DNA from: Pedobacter psychrophilus
Lineage (GTDB): Bacteria; Bacteroidota; Bacteroidia; Sphingobacteriales; Sphingobacteriaceae
Direction of reading: 5' to 3'
Length of the DNA stretch: 64,000 nt
NCBI RefSeq assembly: GCF_001652725.1
Contig: NZ_LWHJ01000032.1
Location: 1-64,000, forward strand
The position numbers and the translations under genes were made by a program. Shown piece by piece: positions 25,187 to 34,082 of the stretch. The notes under the pieces were generated by a model, which was given only the letters and a program-made list of their open reading frames with translations, was not told the origin of the DNA and did not search any database. The first letter of the stretch is position 1. Each line of letters starts with the position of its first letter.

Positions 25187-26959
25187 TTAAAAGTTATCGT
25201 TATTTAAAGTACCGTTAGAATTCTCGATAAAAAACTGCCAAATAGGCCAAACTGGTTGGGTACTTGGGTCTCTTACAAAAAGAGCATTCCAATATGTTGA
25301 CTGATCTGCAGTAGAAACTAGTGTCCAAGTTTTGTTTTCTGTATAACCTCCTGCTAATCCTGCAGCATCGGTATCGCCAAAATTTAATCCATAAATTTGT
25401 ACAGTTTCATTATTTGCCAAAGTTTTGAAATAAATTTTAGCAGGTAAAGCAGCATATTTGCCAGTCCTGGCTTCTAATTGCTGTAATTTTATCTTGTTTT
25501 CATTTAATTTTGAAGTCAATAAGTTCCAACGAATCAAATCTGCTTTACGCAACATTTCACCGCAAAACTCTAAAGCTCTTTCATCAACGATGGCGTCAGA
25601 AAATATTTTTTTAGAAACAACAACTTGGGTCATAAATGCATCAACTTTTGCCGGATTGTTTGGAAAAGCTCTTGTACGTATTCTTTTTAAATATGGAGCG
25701 GCAGCAACAGCGCCTTCTAATTCATTGATAGCTTCTGCTGCCATTAAAAACACATCTGAATACCTCATGTATATCCAGTTTAAACCATCATCATTTGTAG
25801 AAACAACTTTTCTATTCATCCACTCATAACGGTATTTTCCAAAGTATAATCGACTTAAAGCTGAAGGTACTTGAATCCCGTTAGTCCATTCATAAGGCAC
25901 AACCGAAACATCCCTTCTAACATCGTCTTTATCGTAATCATAAAACAGAGCAGGATTTGGTCCATCTGTTCCGCCTTTATTTTGTGCTGTATATTTATCA
26001 ACGGTAGTGTGTCTTACACCTAGATCAAAAATCACCCTTCCTCTACCTTCGGCAAATGGAATTTCCCACATTGATTCTAATCCGGCTTTATTGGTTTCCT
26101 GGTTTAATGTTCTAAATGTTTGTTCAAAACCTGGTAAGGTTAATTTACCGCTATTGATAATTTCTAAGCATTCTTTCTTAGCAATTTCATACATTTTTTG
26201 AGAAGCCAAATCGGGATCTGTGCTTAAACGGGTTTGTCCATCTAAGTGTTTAGAATAACCACCTGCATAAAGTGCTAACCTAGCTCTTAACCCTTTTGCA
26301 AATGCTTTATTTACACGCTCAACAGTACTAGTAATCGCAGTTTCATTTGGCCATGGCAATAATGTAGCTGCCTCGTCCAAATCTGCAATTAATTGCTTGT
26401 ATATAACGTCTTTATCACTTCTTGGTAAGTATTGTGTTTCAGTTGTAATAGGTTCAAAACGAGCAGGAACATTTCCCCATCCTTTTACTAAATCGTTATA
26501 AAGAACTGCTCTTAACGTTAAAACTTCGCCTAATATTTGAGCAAGTTGAGGGTTACTTTGTACATTACCGTAAGTCTTTAAGCCTACAATTGCCAAATTT
26601 GCCCTTTCTATAGCTTCATAAAACTTAGCCCATGCATTATTATCGGTATTCATTTGGCCATTATCAACATTGGTATTGTAATTAGCTAGCCTTGCTTTAT
26701 CATCAGTAGTGTTTTTTAAACTGTTATAAACTTCTACATCTGTATTTATTCCATAATTAACCAAGTATCTTCCTCTGTAAGAATTGGTTTCTCCAAATGA
26801 TTGTAAAATACCTGCAACTGCGGTTTCTGCTAAGGCAGGTGTAGAATATACTACAGATGCATCTAAAGCAGACTCGTTAGGGGCGTCAAAAACATTTTTA
26901 CAAGAGCTAATAATCCCAGTAACTGTAATGATGAATAAAATATATAGTGTCTTTTTCAT
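25187..26959 (-). CDS. SusD/RagB-family outer-membrane lipoprotein
   Basis: A 590-residue lipoprotein (MKKTLYILFIITVTGIISSC, Cys20) with the SusD N-terminal signature NVFDAPNESALDASVVYSTP and helical TPR-like segments. It has the characteristic block LTLRAVLYNDLVKGWGNVP and the late WIYMRYSDVFLMAAEAINEL, both hallmarks of the family. SusD proteins cap the SusC barrel and help capture oligosaccharides. Substrate specificity is inferred from the surrounding pectinases. The gene lies 21 bp after the SusC stop and 19 bp before the DUF4957-like gene. Confidence 0.95.
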   Translation of the reverse strand: MKKTLYILFIITVTGIISSCKNVFDAPNESALDASVVYSTPALAETAVAGILQSFGETNSYRGRYLVNYGINTDVEVYNSLKNTTDDKARLANYNTNVDNGQMNTDNNAWAKFYEAIERANLAIVGLKTYGNVQSNPQLAQILGEVLTLRAVLYNDLVKGWGNVPARFEPITTETQYLPRSDKDVIYKQLIADLDEAATLLPWPNETAITSTVERVNKAFAKGLRARLALYAGGYSKHLDGQTRLSTDPDLASQKMYEIAKKECLEIINSGKLTLPGFEQTFRTLNQETNKAGLESMWEIPFAEGRGRVIFDLGVRHTTVDKYTAQNKGGTDGPNPALFYDYDKDDVRRDVSVVPYEWTNGIQVPSALSRLYFGKYRYEWMNRKVVSTNDDGLNWIYMRYSDVFLMAAEAINELEGAVAAAPYLKRIRTRAFPNNPAKVDAFMTQVVVSKKIFSDAIVDERALEFCGEMLRKADLIRWNLLTSKLNENKIKLQQLEARTGKYAALPAKIYFKTLANNETVQIYGLNFGDTDAAGLAGGYTENKTWTLVSTADQSTYWNALFVRDPSTQPVWPIWQFFIENSNGTLNNDNF

Positions 26960-26980
26960 ATCTTTTAATCTATTTCGTCT

Positions 26981-29900
26981 TTAAAAATTAACGTTAAGTC
27001 CTAAAACAAAAGTTTTACTTTTTGGATAAGCAGAATAATCTACTCCCGGTGTTAATGGATCTTTTCGTCTGGTAGAAACTTCAGGATCAAAACCTGAATA
27101 ATTTGTAAGTAACAATAAATTATAAGCAGAGCCATAAAATCTTAAATCTTTCATTTTTAATTTAGATGAGATCGCTTTTGGTAAAGTATATCCTAACGTT
27201 AAAGTTCCTAATCTTAAAAAAGATGCATCTTCAACCGCCCAGTCACTTAAAACATATTTAGACATGTATGGAGACCAAAGCGTGGTATTTGCATTCATTG
27301 CAGTTAATTCAGCAGCATCATTACTTAAAGTACCATCAGATTTTAGGTTTGTCCAACGATTTCCTGATGCCATAATATCAATCATGTTTCTAGAGCTGTA
27401 CTTACTTGTAGATGTATATTCTATTTTGTTGGCATTATATACATCATTTCCATAACTCCAATTAAAATAAGCACCTAAATCAAAATTAAATACTCTTGAA
27501 GTAATGGAAAAACCACCTGTATTTAAAGGGTTTGCATTACCAATAATTGCTCTATCAGATGTATTCACGGTACCTTCTCCTGTTAAATCCTTTAGTTTCA
27601 TAGATCCTGGTCTAAGTGTTCCGATAACAGAACTTGCATCGGCAACACCAGGTTTTAAAATCCATTTGCTACCATCATAACTAGAAAAATCTGATACTTC
27701 GTATCGACCATCACTTTTGTAGCCATAAATTTGACCTACTGCAGAGCCTTCGGCAACTAAATAATCTGTATTAATTTCTGTAGATGCCCAGCCAGATGCC
27801 GCAGGATAATTTACTAATCCGCCAAGTGAATTAACTTTGTTTCTGTTAAAGCTGATGTTTGCGTTAACGTTTAAATCAAAATTGGTTTTTCTAATGGCAT
27901 TCCAGTTTACCGAGAATTCTAAACCTTTGTTTTGCGTTTCTCCAACATTTCGATATTGATTATCATAGCCCGTACCTGCAACTGGGAATAAAATCAATAA
28001 ATCTTTTGTTTTATTTAAATAGGCTTCTACTGTACCTGTAATTTTAGAGTTAAGTAGAGAAAAGTCTAATCCAATATTTTTGGTAATGGTTGTTTCCCAC
28101 TTCAAATCAGGATTAGCCATTGTTTTAGAAGGTGCTAAGAAATTAGCAAATCCGTTTGAGTAAACAGGTGTTGTGCCGTTAGGTACTAATAATTGAACAG
28201 TTTGGCCTGTTGGGATATTATTGTTCCCTGCAGAACCGTAACTTCCTCTCAATTTTAAATCATCTAACCAAGATTTTGTTTTCTCTAAAAAGTTTTCTGC
28301 CGATAATCTCCAAGCTCCAGAAACTGATGGGAAATATCCCCAACGATTACCGTCTGTAAATTTTGAAGATCCATCAGCCCTAAAAGTGGCACTTAAAAGA
28401 TATTTGCCTTTATAATCATAATTTGCTCTACTGAAATAAGAAAGCAGAATATCATCTGGACTATAAACCTTAGCTGATTTACTTTCTTTAGCTTGTCCAG
28501 ATAATTTTCTAGTATCCTCAAAGCCAAAACTAGAAGGAAAACCATCTAATTGAGTAACGTATTGATCTTGCTTTCTAATGATATATTCCTGCCCCAATAA
28601 AAAATTTAGATTATTGTTTTTACTTAAAAACTTTTTAAAATCGTAATTTAAAGTATTAGTATTTCTTATAATATTTCTAGTGTCATTGGTAAATATTATA
28701 GCTGGTAAACCTTGGTATATGGCAGTTTGAACATTGTTATTTACAAAATAGGTAGTTGTGCCATAATAACGATCCTGGTCATTTTTATAACTATCATAAC
28801 CTATATCAGATCTAAACTTAAGATTTTTTAATACCTCATAAGTTAAGCCTCCGTTTAAGTTGTAAGTTTTTCTTTTTACAAATTGATCATTATCATTGAT
28901 GGCTTCTAAAGGATTATATAAATTAAAATCTGGATCTGTAAGATCATTATCTGTTAAATCTCCAACAGGAAAAGGAGGATAAATAACAGCATATTTTAAT
29001 CTGGAATCTGCAGAAGATTTTTCATTTTGCTCATTTGCTCCACCGCCTTCAGTTTGTGCATCGGCATATCTAAAACCAAAATCTAATGTCAGTTTATCAT
29101 ATAATTTATGATTTACCTTAAAATTTAGGTTTTGTCTTTGATAACCAGAGCTCACCATTATTGCTTTATCTTTAACAAAGCTGTGGCTTAAGCTAAATTT
29201 AGTTTTCTCGCCACCACCGCTAATATTTAAGTTTTGATTAAAAGTGGTCCCTGTTCTTCCAAACACTATATTTTGCCAATCGTTAGGTACTACGTTTGCA
29301 TAAAGATCAATATCCTGATAGTTACCAAAATATTTGGTATAATCTTCAGGTTTGTTTGCTAAGAGAGATCTTTCATACTGCCAAGTAGCGTAATCTAAAG
29401 GAGTTAATAAATCTAAGGTGTTAGATATGTTTCTGATACCAGTAAATGTATTAAGACTAATAGTAGTTTTACCGTCTTTACTGTTTTTAGTAGTTACCAA
29501 AATAACGCCATTTGCACCTCTAGACCCATATATTGCTGTAGAAGATGCATCTTTTAGAATATCTATAGATTCAATATCCTGTGGCGCAATATCCGTAATT
29601 GAATTAACAGGAAAACCATCAACAATATAAAGAGGAGAATTATCACCAGTAATTGAGCCACCCCCTCTCACCCTAACAGTTAGTTCTGCGTCTGGAGAGC
29701 CTTCAGTAGCAGAAATATTAACACCAGAAACCCTTCCTTGAATAGCTTGTAAAGCAGATGAAACTGGTTGGGCTGCAATTGTTTCTGCACTAACGGAAGA
29801 TACTGCTCCGGTTAAATCTTTTTTTCTTACAGTACCATATCCAATGGCAACAACTTCGTTTAATAGCTTAGAATCATTCTCTAAAACTATATTCAAAATT

Positions 29901-30166
29901 TTCTGATCGGCTATTTTAATATTTCTAACCTTAAAACCTATGTAAGTAAATGAAAGCGTTGCACCATTTGCAACGTTAATTTTGTAATTCCCGTTTACAT
30001 CTGTTTGAGTTCCAGTTTTTGTGCCAACAACTGATACAGATACACCTATTAACGTTTCACCTGTTGTAGCATCTGTAACTTTACCAGTAATAAGTTTAAC
30101 CTGAGCCAAAGCGGCGCTAATAGCAAGGCCAATTACTAATAAAAAAAGTAAAATTGTTTTTCTCAT
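26981..30166 (-). CDS. SusC/RagA-family TonB-dependent transporter
   Basis: A 1061-residue outer-membrane protein. The signal peptide (to about residue 21) is followed by a carboxypeptidase-regulatory-like domain (VTDATTGETLIGVSVSVVG), a TonB-box-like segment (NEVVAIGYGTVRKKDLTGAV) and a plug with the SusC signature SSTAIYGSRGANGVILVTTK. The barrel ends in an aromatic C-terminus (TFVLGLNVNF). It imports oligosaccharides across the outer membrane using TonB energy, here presumably pectic oligomers. It is first gene of a six-gene minus-strand unit (SusC, SusD, DUF4957-like, PL1, PL1, CE12) and is divergent from the LacI-family regulator, with an operator-like site in between. No N-terminal STN or anti-sigma signalling domain is present. 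Confidence 0.96.
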   Translation of the reverse strand: MRKTILLFLLVIGLAISAALAQVKLITGKVTDATTGETLIGVSVSVVGTKTGTQTDVNGNYKINVANGATLSFTYIGFKVRNIKIADQKILNIVLENDSKLLNEVVAIGYGTVRKKDLTGAVSSVSAETIAAQPVSSALQAIQGRVSGVNISATEGSPDAELTVRVRGGGSITGDNSPLYIVDGFPVNSITDIAPQDIESIDILKDASSTAIYGSRGANGVILVTTKNSKDGKTTISLNTFTGIRNISNTLDLLTPLDYATWQYERSLLANKPEDYTKYFGNYQDIDLYANVVPNDWQNIVFGRTGTTFNQNLNISGGGEKTKFSLSHSFVKDKAIMVSSGYQRQNLNFKVNHKLYDKLTLDFGFRYADAQTEGGGANEQNEKSSADSRLKYAVIYPPFPVGDLTDNDLTDPDFNLYNPLEAINDNDQFVKRKTYNLNGGLTYEVLKNLKFRSDIGYDSYKNDQDRYYGTTTYFVNNNVQTAIYQGLPAIIFTNDTRNIIRNTNTLNYDFKKFLSKNNNLNFLLGQEYIIRKQDQYVTQLDGFPSSFGFEDTRKLSGQAKESKSAKVYSPDDILLSYFSRANYDYKGKYLLSATFRADGSSKFTDGNRWGYFPSVSGAWRLSAENFLEKTKSWLDDLKLRGSYGSAGNNNIPTGQTVQLLVPNGTTPVYSNGFANFLAPSKTMANPDLKWETTITKNIGLDFSLLNSKITGTVEAYLNKTKDLLILFPVAGTGYDNQYRNVGETQNKGLEFSVNWNAIRKTNFDLNVNANISFNRNKVNSLGGLVNYPAASGWASTEINTDYLVAEGSAVGQIYGYKSDGRYEVSDFSSYDGSKWILKPGVADASSVIGTLRPGSMKLKDLTGEGTVNTSDRAIIGNANPLNTGGFSITSRVFNFDLGAYFNWSYGNDVYNANKIEYTSTSKYSSRNMIDIMASGNRWTNLKSDGTLSNDAAELTAMNANTTLWSPYMSKYVLSDWAVEDASFLRLGTLTLGYTLPKAISSKLKMKDLRFYGSAYNLLLLTNYSGFDPEVSTRRKDPLTPGVDYSAYPKSKTFVLGLNVNF

Positions 30167-30484
30167 AATAAGAATTGTTATTAAAATTTAGATAATGCTA
30201 AACTAATTCTTGATTTAAAATATTTAGAAAATCACATTCTCCCTTGTAAAAGGATATTTTAAACTCTGTAAAACAGTTGAATATGTTTAAATTATTTAAT
30301 TGGTTTAAGCAATGTTAACGAGATTTAACTCAATAAAGAAGCATATCAAGCTAAATAACTGTGCAATCGTTGCCGGCATCGTTATCGTTTTGATTTTAGT
30401 TTATTTGTTATTCTTTAACTGAAGGATTATTGATTCTAATTACTTATTTTAGCAATCAATGGCAATCTTGAAATTTAATTAAGC
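30167..30484. other. Divergent regulatory region between susC-like gene and LacI-family gene
   Basis: 318 bp of AT-rich sequence with no gene. It contains one operator-like site at 30362-30387, about 196 bp from the SusC start and about 98 bp from the regulator start, so one site could control both directions. No clear TAnnTTTG box was placed for SusC. The long SusC-side stretch may be a 5' untranslated leader. Confidence 0.7.
30362..30387. promoter_or_regulatory. LacI-type operator candidate 4 (divergent region)
   Basis: Left half TGCAATCGTTGCC is followed by GGCATCGTTATCG. The centre keeps CCGG as at 4308, but the right half is degenerate. Its position between the regulator and the transporter supports autoregulation and control of the SusC operon. 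Confidence 0.65.
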
Positions 30485-31492
30485 ATGTTTAAACCAGTTA
30501 CCATAAAAGATATTGCTAAAGCATTAAATCTTTCTACTTCTACAGTTTCGAGGGCATTAAGGGGAGGGTATGAAATTAGTGAAGAAACCAAGAAAATAGT
30601 TCTTGATTATGCCGAAAAAATCAACTTTACTCGTAATCCTATAGCTTTAAGCTTAAAAGAAAGAAGAAGCTATTCTATTGGGATAATCGTATGCGAGGTT
30701 GCTAATGTATTTTTTTCACAGGCAATTGATGGGATAGAATCTATTGCTTATAATAAAGGTTATCATGTTGTTATCTCTCAAAGTCATGATCAATATGAAA
30801 GAGAAGTAACAAATATTCAACATTTAGCTAATAGGTCTGTTGATGGGATTATTATTTCTTTAGCGGCCGAAACCAAAGATTATTCTCACATAGAAAAATT
30901 ACATGCTCAAGGATTGCCGATTGTTTTTTTCGATAGAATATTAGAATCAATGAATACGCACAAAGTGACCAGTAATAATACTCAAGGAGCTTTTGATGCA
31001 ACCGAATACTTAATTAGCAAAGGGGTTAAAAAAATCGCCCATCTTGCTAACGCAAAACAATTGTCCATTACTGAGCAAAGAAAAATTGGTTATTTAAAAG
31101 CATTAGAAAAACATGATATTCCATTTGACGAAAATTATGTTAAATATTGCGAACATGGAGGAAGTAAAAAGGGGGAAGTTGATACTGCAATTAAGGAATT
31201 ATTAGATTTGCAAGTAAAACCTGATGCTATTTTTGTGGCTAGTGATAGACTAAGTATTGGATGTTTAGAGGCGTTAAAAAAATATAATCCTAAAAATGAT
31301 GTTCTAATAGCTGGTTTCAGTAATTCTGATGTGGTAAATTTATTAAAGCCATCTTTATCTTATGTTAGGCAACCGGCATTTGAAATGGGAAGAATAGCTA
31401 CTGAAATGTTAATAAACCTTATCGAAAGTAAATACCCTGTTGAGGAGTTTGAGACGAAAATTTTAGATACAACTTTTCATATTAACGAATAA
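30485..31492 (+). CDS. LacI-family transcriptional regulator of the pectin locus
   Basis: The 335-residue protein has an N-terminal LacI helix-turn-helix (VTIKDIAKALNLSTSTVSRALRG split at residues about 5-27, with the TVSRAL recognition helix), a hinge around RNPIALSLKERRS, and a periplasmic-binding-protein-like effector domain (SIGIIVCEVANVFFSQAIDG, GLPIVFFDRI, PDAIFVASDRLSIGCLEALK). Such proteins bind palindromic operators and respond to a sugar or sugar acid. The likely ligand is a pectin breakdown product such as galacturonate or a keto-deoxy sugar, but that is inference. It is divergent from the SusC operon. Four operator-like palindromes across the locus are candidates for its binding sites. 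It converges with the kinase gene 3 bp away. Confidence 0.92.
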   Translation: MFKPVTIKDIAKALNLSTSTVSRALRGGYEISEETKKIVLDYAEKINFTRNPIALSLKERRSYSIGIIVCEVANVFFSQAIDGIESIAYNKGYHVVISQSHDQYEREVTNIQHLANRSVDGIIISLAAETKDYSHIEKLHAQGLPIVFFDRILESMNTHKVTSNNTQGAFDATEYLISKGVKKIAHLANAKQLSITEQRKIGYLKALEKHDIPFDENYVKYCEHGGSKKGEVDTAIKELLDLQVKPDAIFVASDRLSIGCLEALKKYNPKNDVLIAGFSNSDVVNLLKPSLSYVRQPAFEMGRIATEMLINLIESKYPVEEFETKILDTTFHINE

Positions 31493-31495
31493 ATA

Positions 31496-32263
31496 TTAGT
31501 CGGAAAGTGGAAGCATAAACTCACAAGTAGTTCCGCTACCAAAATCAGAATTAATTTTAAATTCGCCGCCAATAGTTTTCATCCTTGATGCCATATTGGT
31601 TAAACCTGCAGATTTTTTAGTTCTTTCTACATCAAAGCCTAAACCGTTATCTACTATTTTAATAATTAAAGCTTGTTTTTGTGTCTCGCCGAAAAATGTG
31701 ATTTCATTAGCATCTGCATATTTAATAATATTTTGAATTGCTTCCTGTACACATCTTAAAATAATGATTTTTTTATTGTTTGATAATTCTAAATCTTGGA
31801 TAGTTAAATGATTCTTAAGTATAAAAAAACCCGGTTTTTCTAATTTTTTATATTCTAATTCTAAAAGATCGTAAAGGTTGGTATCTTTTGCCCATTCTAG
31901 ATTTAAGCGATGCGAAAGTTCTCGTACCTCATCTATTGCATTTTGAACCAGTTCTCTGGTATACTTCGTTTTTTCATCTTTTTGGTGAGCAAGTTGCAGT
32001 TTTACTAATGATAATAATTGCCCAACGTTATCATGCAAATCCGCACCAGTATCTTTTAAAGTTTGTTCTTTAACCTCTAATTGCGCATTAAGTATATTCC
32101 TTTCATTTTCTAGTTTTAGCCTATCTTGCTCTTTTAAATGTTTTATGTATTTTTTTTGATAAGTAAAAAGTAAGATCAACACAAAAACTCCTAAGGCAGC
32201 GAAAGCAATGGTTACAAAAATTACAGTTCCTATTAATTCTCCTGTTGTTGAGGTTTGTGACAT
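31496..32263 (-). CDS. Single-TM NarL-type sensor histidine kinase, no adjacent response regulator
   Basis: A 255-residue kinase. One membrane helix (about 11-34) follows a very short N-terminus, then a coiled-coil linker (about 40-72), a HisKA_3 dimerisation/phosphoacceptor region with DLHDNVGQLLSL (His77), and an HATPase_c domain with CVQEAIQNIIKYA (N box) and IVDNGLGFD (G1). It has almost no extracellular sensor of its own. Its start lies 31 bp inside the upstream membrane-protein gene, so the two are co-translated and the membrane protein may supply the sensing. No response regulator gene is within reach, so the partner is elsewhere or missing. Confidence 0.88.
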   Translation of the reverse strand: MSQTSTTGELIGTVIFVTIAFAALGVFVLILLFTYQKKYIKHLKEQDRLKLENERNILNAQLEVKEQTLKDTGADLHDNVGQLLSLVKLQLAHQKDEKTKYTRELVQNAIDEVRELSHRLNLEWAKDTNLYDLLELEYKKLEKPGFFILKNHLTIQDLELSNNKKIIILRCVQEAIQNIIKYADANEITFFGETQKQALIIKIVDNGLGFDVERTKKSAGLTNMASRMKTIGGEFKINSDFGSGTTCEFMLPLSD

Positions 32264-32880
32264 AAATATCCAACGATATAAAAACTATATAATCCCATTG
32301 CCAAGAATTTTATTGTATCTGTTTTATAGTATTTGAGTAACTCGCTTTTTAATTCTACCATATAATTTAAAGCACTTAACAATACGGTGGAAGTTAGGTA
32401 AAAAAAGAATATTCCGATAACAATCCAAAAATCTGCTTTGTGGATCAGATTTTCCTCGGGCTTTGTAAAATCAAATAGATTATAGAAATATAACAATGAA
32501 AAAACAACTAAATTAAACCCCATTAAACTGCGTGAATAAGAAAGGTACTCGCCATTGTTTTGTATAAAAAAGCGATTAATAAAATAAAAGATAATAAAAA
32601 GAATAGTCATATAAATAACTGTTCTTTTGAAATTTACTTTTTCTAATAATTGATAAAATAGAAAAGATATACAGATGGTATCGAAAACCATGAAAATGTT
32701 ATAAACCCATAAGTTATTTCCAAAATGGAAAATTTTAGAAGTAAACAAAATATTTAAAAATTGAATTAACAAAAAAACAGGAAAGAATTTTAATCCCCTG
32801 TTTTTTATGATCTTAATTCTTAAAAATCCTGATAAAACAGCAATGAAATTAATTGCAAAAGCTAGGTAAGAAAGAAACAT
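32233..32880 (-). CDS. Multi-pass membrane protein of unknown function, kinase-linked
   Basis: A 215-residue protein with about six to seven hydrophobic helices (around residues 3-20, 31-47, 56-78, 86-107, 118-135, 149-172 and 192-206), few charged loops and no signal peptide. The family was not recognised. The stop overlaps the start of a NarL-type kinase, and its own ATG directly follows the stop of the preceding gene (TAAATG). The arrangement suggests it is the sensory or stabilising membrane partner of the kinase, comparable in layout to integral-membrane sensory domains that are usually fused to kinases (inference). Confidence 0.75.
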   Translation of the reverse strand: MFLSYLAFAINFIAVLSGFLRIKIIKNRGLKFFPVFLLIQFLNILFTSKIFHFGNNLWVYNIFMVFDTICISFLFYQLLEKVNFKRTVIYMTILFIIFYFINRFFIQNNGEYLSYSRSLMGFNLVVFSLLYFYNLFDFTKPEENLIHKADFWIVIGIFFFYLTSTVLLSALNYMVELKSELLKYYKTDTIKFLAMGLYSFYIVGYLCHKPQQQEN

Positions 32881-33339
32881 TTACAGAATTTCTATACCCT
32901 TACACTTCCCAGACGGAGGAGGACATATTTCGTAATCATCTTCACCATAACCTTCCTCACCACCAAAAACAAATACCTCTCCATCATTAAGAAATTTGTC
33001 ATTATTTAATTTAAAATTATCGTTATAAACCATTATGTTTTTTTTGCCAGGTTGAACTATTGTTGGCACTAATATCAAATTTGTTTGATTTTCATACCCA
33101 GACCTACATCTGTAATCTTCGATAACGCCAGTACTGCCAAAATAAATTCTTATACCAGTAGCATTTTCATTTGCTTTTAAAAACTCAACCATTTCATCCC
33201 TAGAAATCCATACGCTTTCTGTATCATCTTTGAGGCTTCCGTCTACATCTTTTACTCTTCTTTGCAGCAGTTTATATCTTTCTGTCATTGCTTTTAAAGT
33301 GGATGCTTTTAATTTCATGCTCTTTCTTTGGTTTTCCAT
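32881..33339 (-). CDS. Conserved-looking hypothetical soluble protein at head of kinase operon
   Basis: A 152-residue protein without signal peptide or membrane segment. The basic N-terminus (KLKASTLKAMTERYKLLQRR) is probably helical. An ESVWISRDEMVEFLKANENATGIRIYFG stretch (residues about 42-69, quoted in part: SVWISRDEMVEFL, GIRIYFG) looks like a compact alpha/beta domain. The acidic tail EEGYGEDDYEICPPPSGKC has two cysteines that might bind a metal or form a disulfide. No family could be assigned. It directly abuts the membrane-protein gene, giving a three-gene unit with the kinase. A role as a soluble sensor or modulator of that kinase is possible but unproven. Confidence 0.7.
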   Translation of the reverse strand: MENQRKSMKLKASTLKAMTERYKLLQRRVKDVDGSLKDDTESVWISRDEMVEFLKANENATGIRIYFGSTGVIEDYRCRSGYENQTNLILVPTIVQPGKKNIMVYNDNFKLNNDKFLNDGEVFVFGGEEGYGEDDYEICPPPSGKCKGIEIL

Positions 33340-33416
33340 AATTTTAAGTTTTTTCTTTAAAAGTAAAAAATCATGCTGAACAAAAAAATACTTAATATCT
33401 GGTATTTTTCATTTAA

Positions 33417-33442
33417 TAAAAAAAGGAAATCTCTCGATTTCC
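33417..33442 (-). terminator. Rho-independent terminator after the MaoC-like gene
   Basis: GGAAATC (33425-33431) pairs with GATTTCC (33436-33442) over a 4-nt loop, followed on the minus strand by a run of T. It ends the single-gene unit at 33473. Confidence 0.82.
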
Positions 33443-33472
33443 CCTATTTGAAATATGATGTACCTAATATTT

Positions 33473-33934
33473 CTAATCCTCAAAATGGTACAAGAAAACC
33501 ACCTCACCTGTAAAGGCAGGTTTTTTTTCGTCTTTTATTTCTAAAGATATGCCAATATTAGCCTTAGTCACGCCTCTTAAATTCACTATTGAAGCAAGTT
33601 TCACCTTTAATCTAACCTCGCTATTTACAACCACCGCTTGTGCAAACCTTAAACTTTCTATACCATAGTTTATCTCCATTTTTAAATTTTGAATTTTAAC
33701 TATCTGCTTCCATAAAAAAGGGATCAACGATAATGTTAAATAACCATGTGCTATAGTTTTTTGAAAAGGACTATCTGTTTTAGCTTTTTCTGGATCGGTA
33801 TGTATCCATTGATGATCTAGCGTTGCATCTGCAAAAAGATTAATTTGGGCTTGGTCTATTTTGTGCCAATCAGATAAACCCATTTCCTTTCCTAAATGAC
33901 TTTCAAACTCTGCGTAATTATTAATGATAACCAT
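33473..33934 (-). CDS. MaoC-like hot-dog dehydratase / (R)-specific enoyl-CoA hydratase
   Basis: A 153-residue single hot-dog domain. The hydratase motif is visible: FADATLDHQWIHTDPEKA contains the catalytic Asp and His (about residues 31-41), followed by FQKTIAHGYLTLSL. Members hydrate (R)-specific enoyl-CoA thioesters in fatty-acid or related metabolism. Length is normal for the family (about 140-160), and no signal peptide is seen. It is transcribed alone, divergently from the TetR-family regulator 187 bp away, with the nearer TetR-type palindrome about 80 bp upstream, so joint control is possible. The physiological substrate is unknown. Confidence 0.88.
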   Translation of the reverse strand: MVIINNYAEFESHLGKEMGLSDWHKIDQAQINLFADATLDHQWIHTDPEKAKTDSPFQKTIAHGYLTLSLIPFLWKQIVKIQNLKMEINYGIESLRFAQAVVVNSEVRLKVKLASIVNLRGVTKANIGISLEIKDEKKPAFTGEVVFLYHFED

Positions 33935-33956
33935 CGGTTTCTGTTTAATTAAAACC

Positions 33957-33964
33957 CAAATTTA
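33957..33964 (-). promoter_or_regulatory. -7 promoter box of the MaoC-like gene
   Basis: On the minus strand the sequence is TAAATTTG, matching the Bacteroidota -7 consensus TAnnTTTG, 22 bp from the start codon. No good -33 TTTG was found at the usual distance, so confidence is moderate. Confidence 0.42.
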
Positions 33965-34012
33965 TAAAATATAGTGATAATAAAATCACATCACTTTTTC
34001 TTACAAAGTACG

Positions 34013-34038
34013 TTAAATTAATCAATTGATTAATTTAA
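34013..34038. promoter_or_regulatory. TetR-type operator candidate A (perfect 26-bp palindrome)
   Basis: The core ATTAATCAATTGATTAAT (34017-34034) is a perfect palindrome that extends to 26 bp. It lies between the MaoC-like gene and the TetR gene. A near-identical core occurs 70 bp to the right. Confidence 0.7.
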
Positions 34039-34082
34039 AACATTAGAAATCAAAAGGTTGTGAAATATTATTTTAATCTGAC

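Noticed and set aside
25458-25829. 123-residue plus-strand frame
   Set aside because: It lies wholly antisense to the SusD gene and shows no family features.
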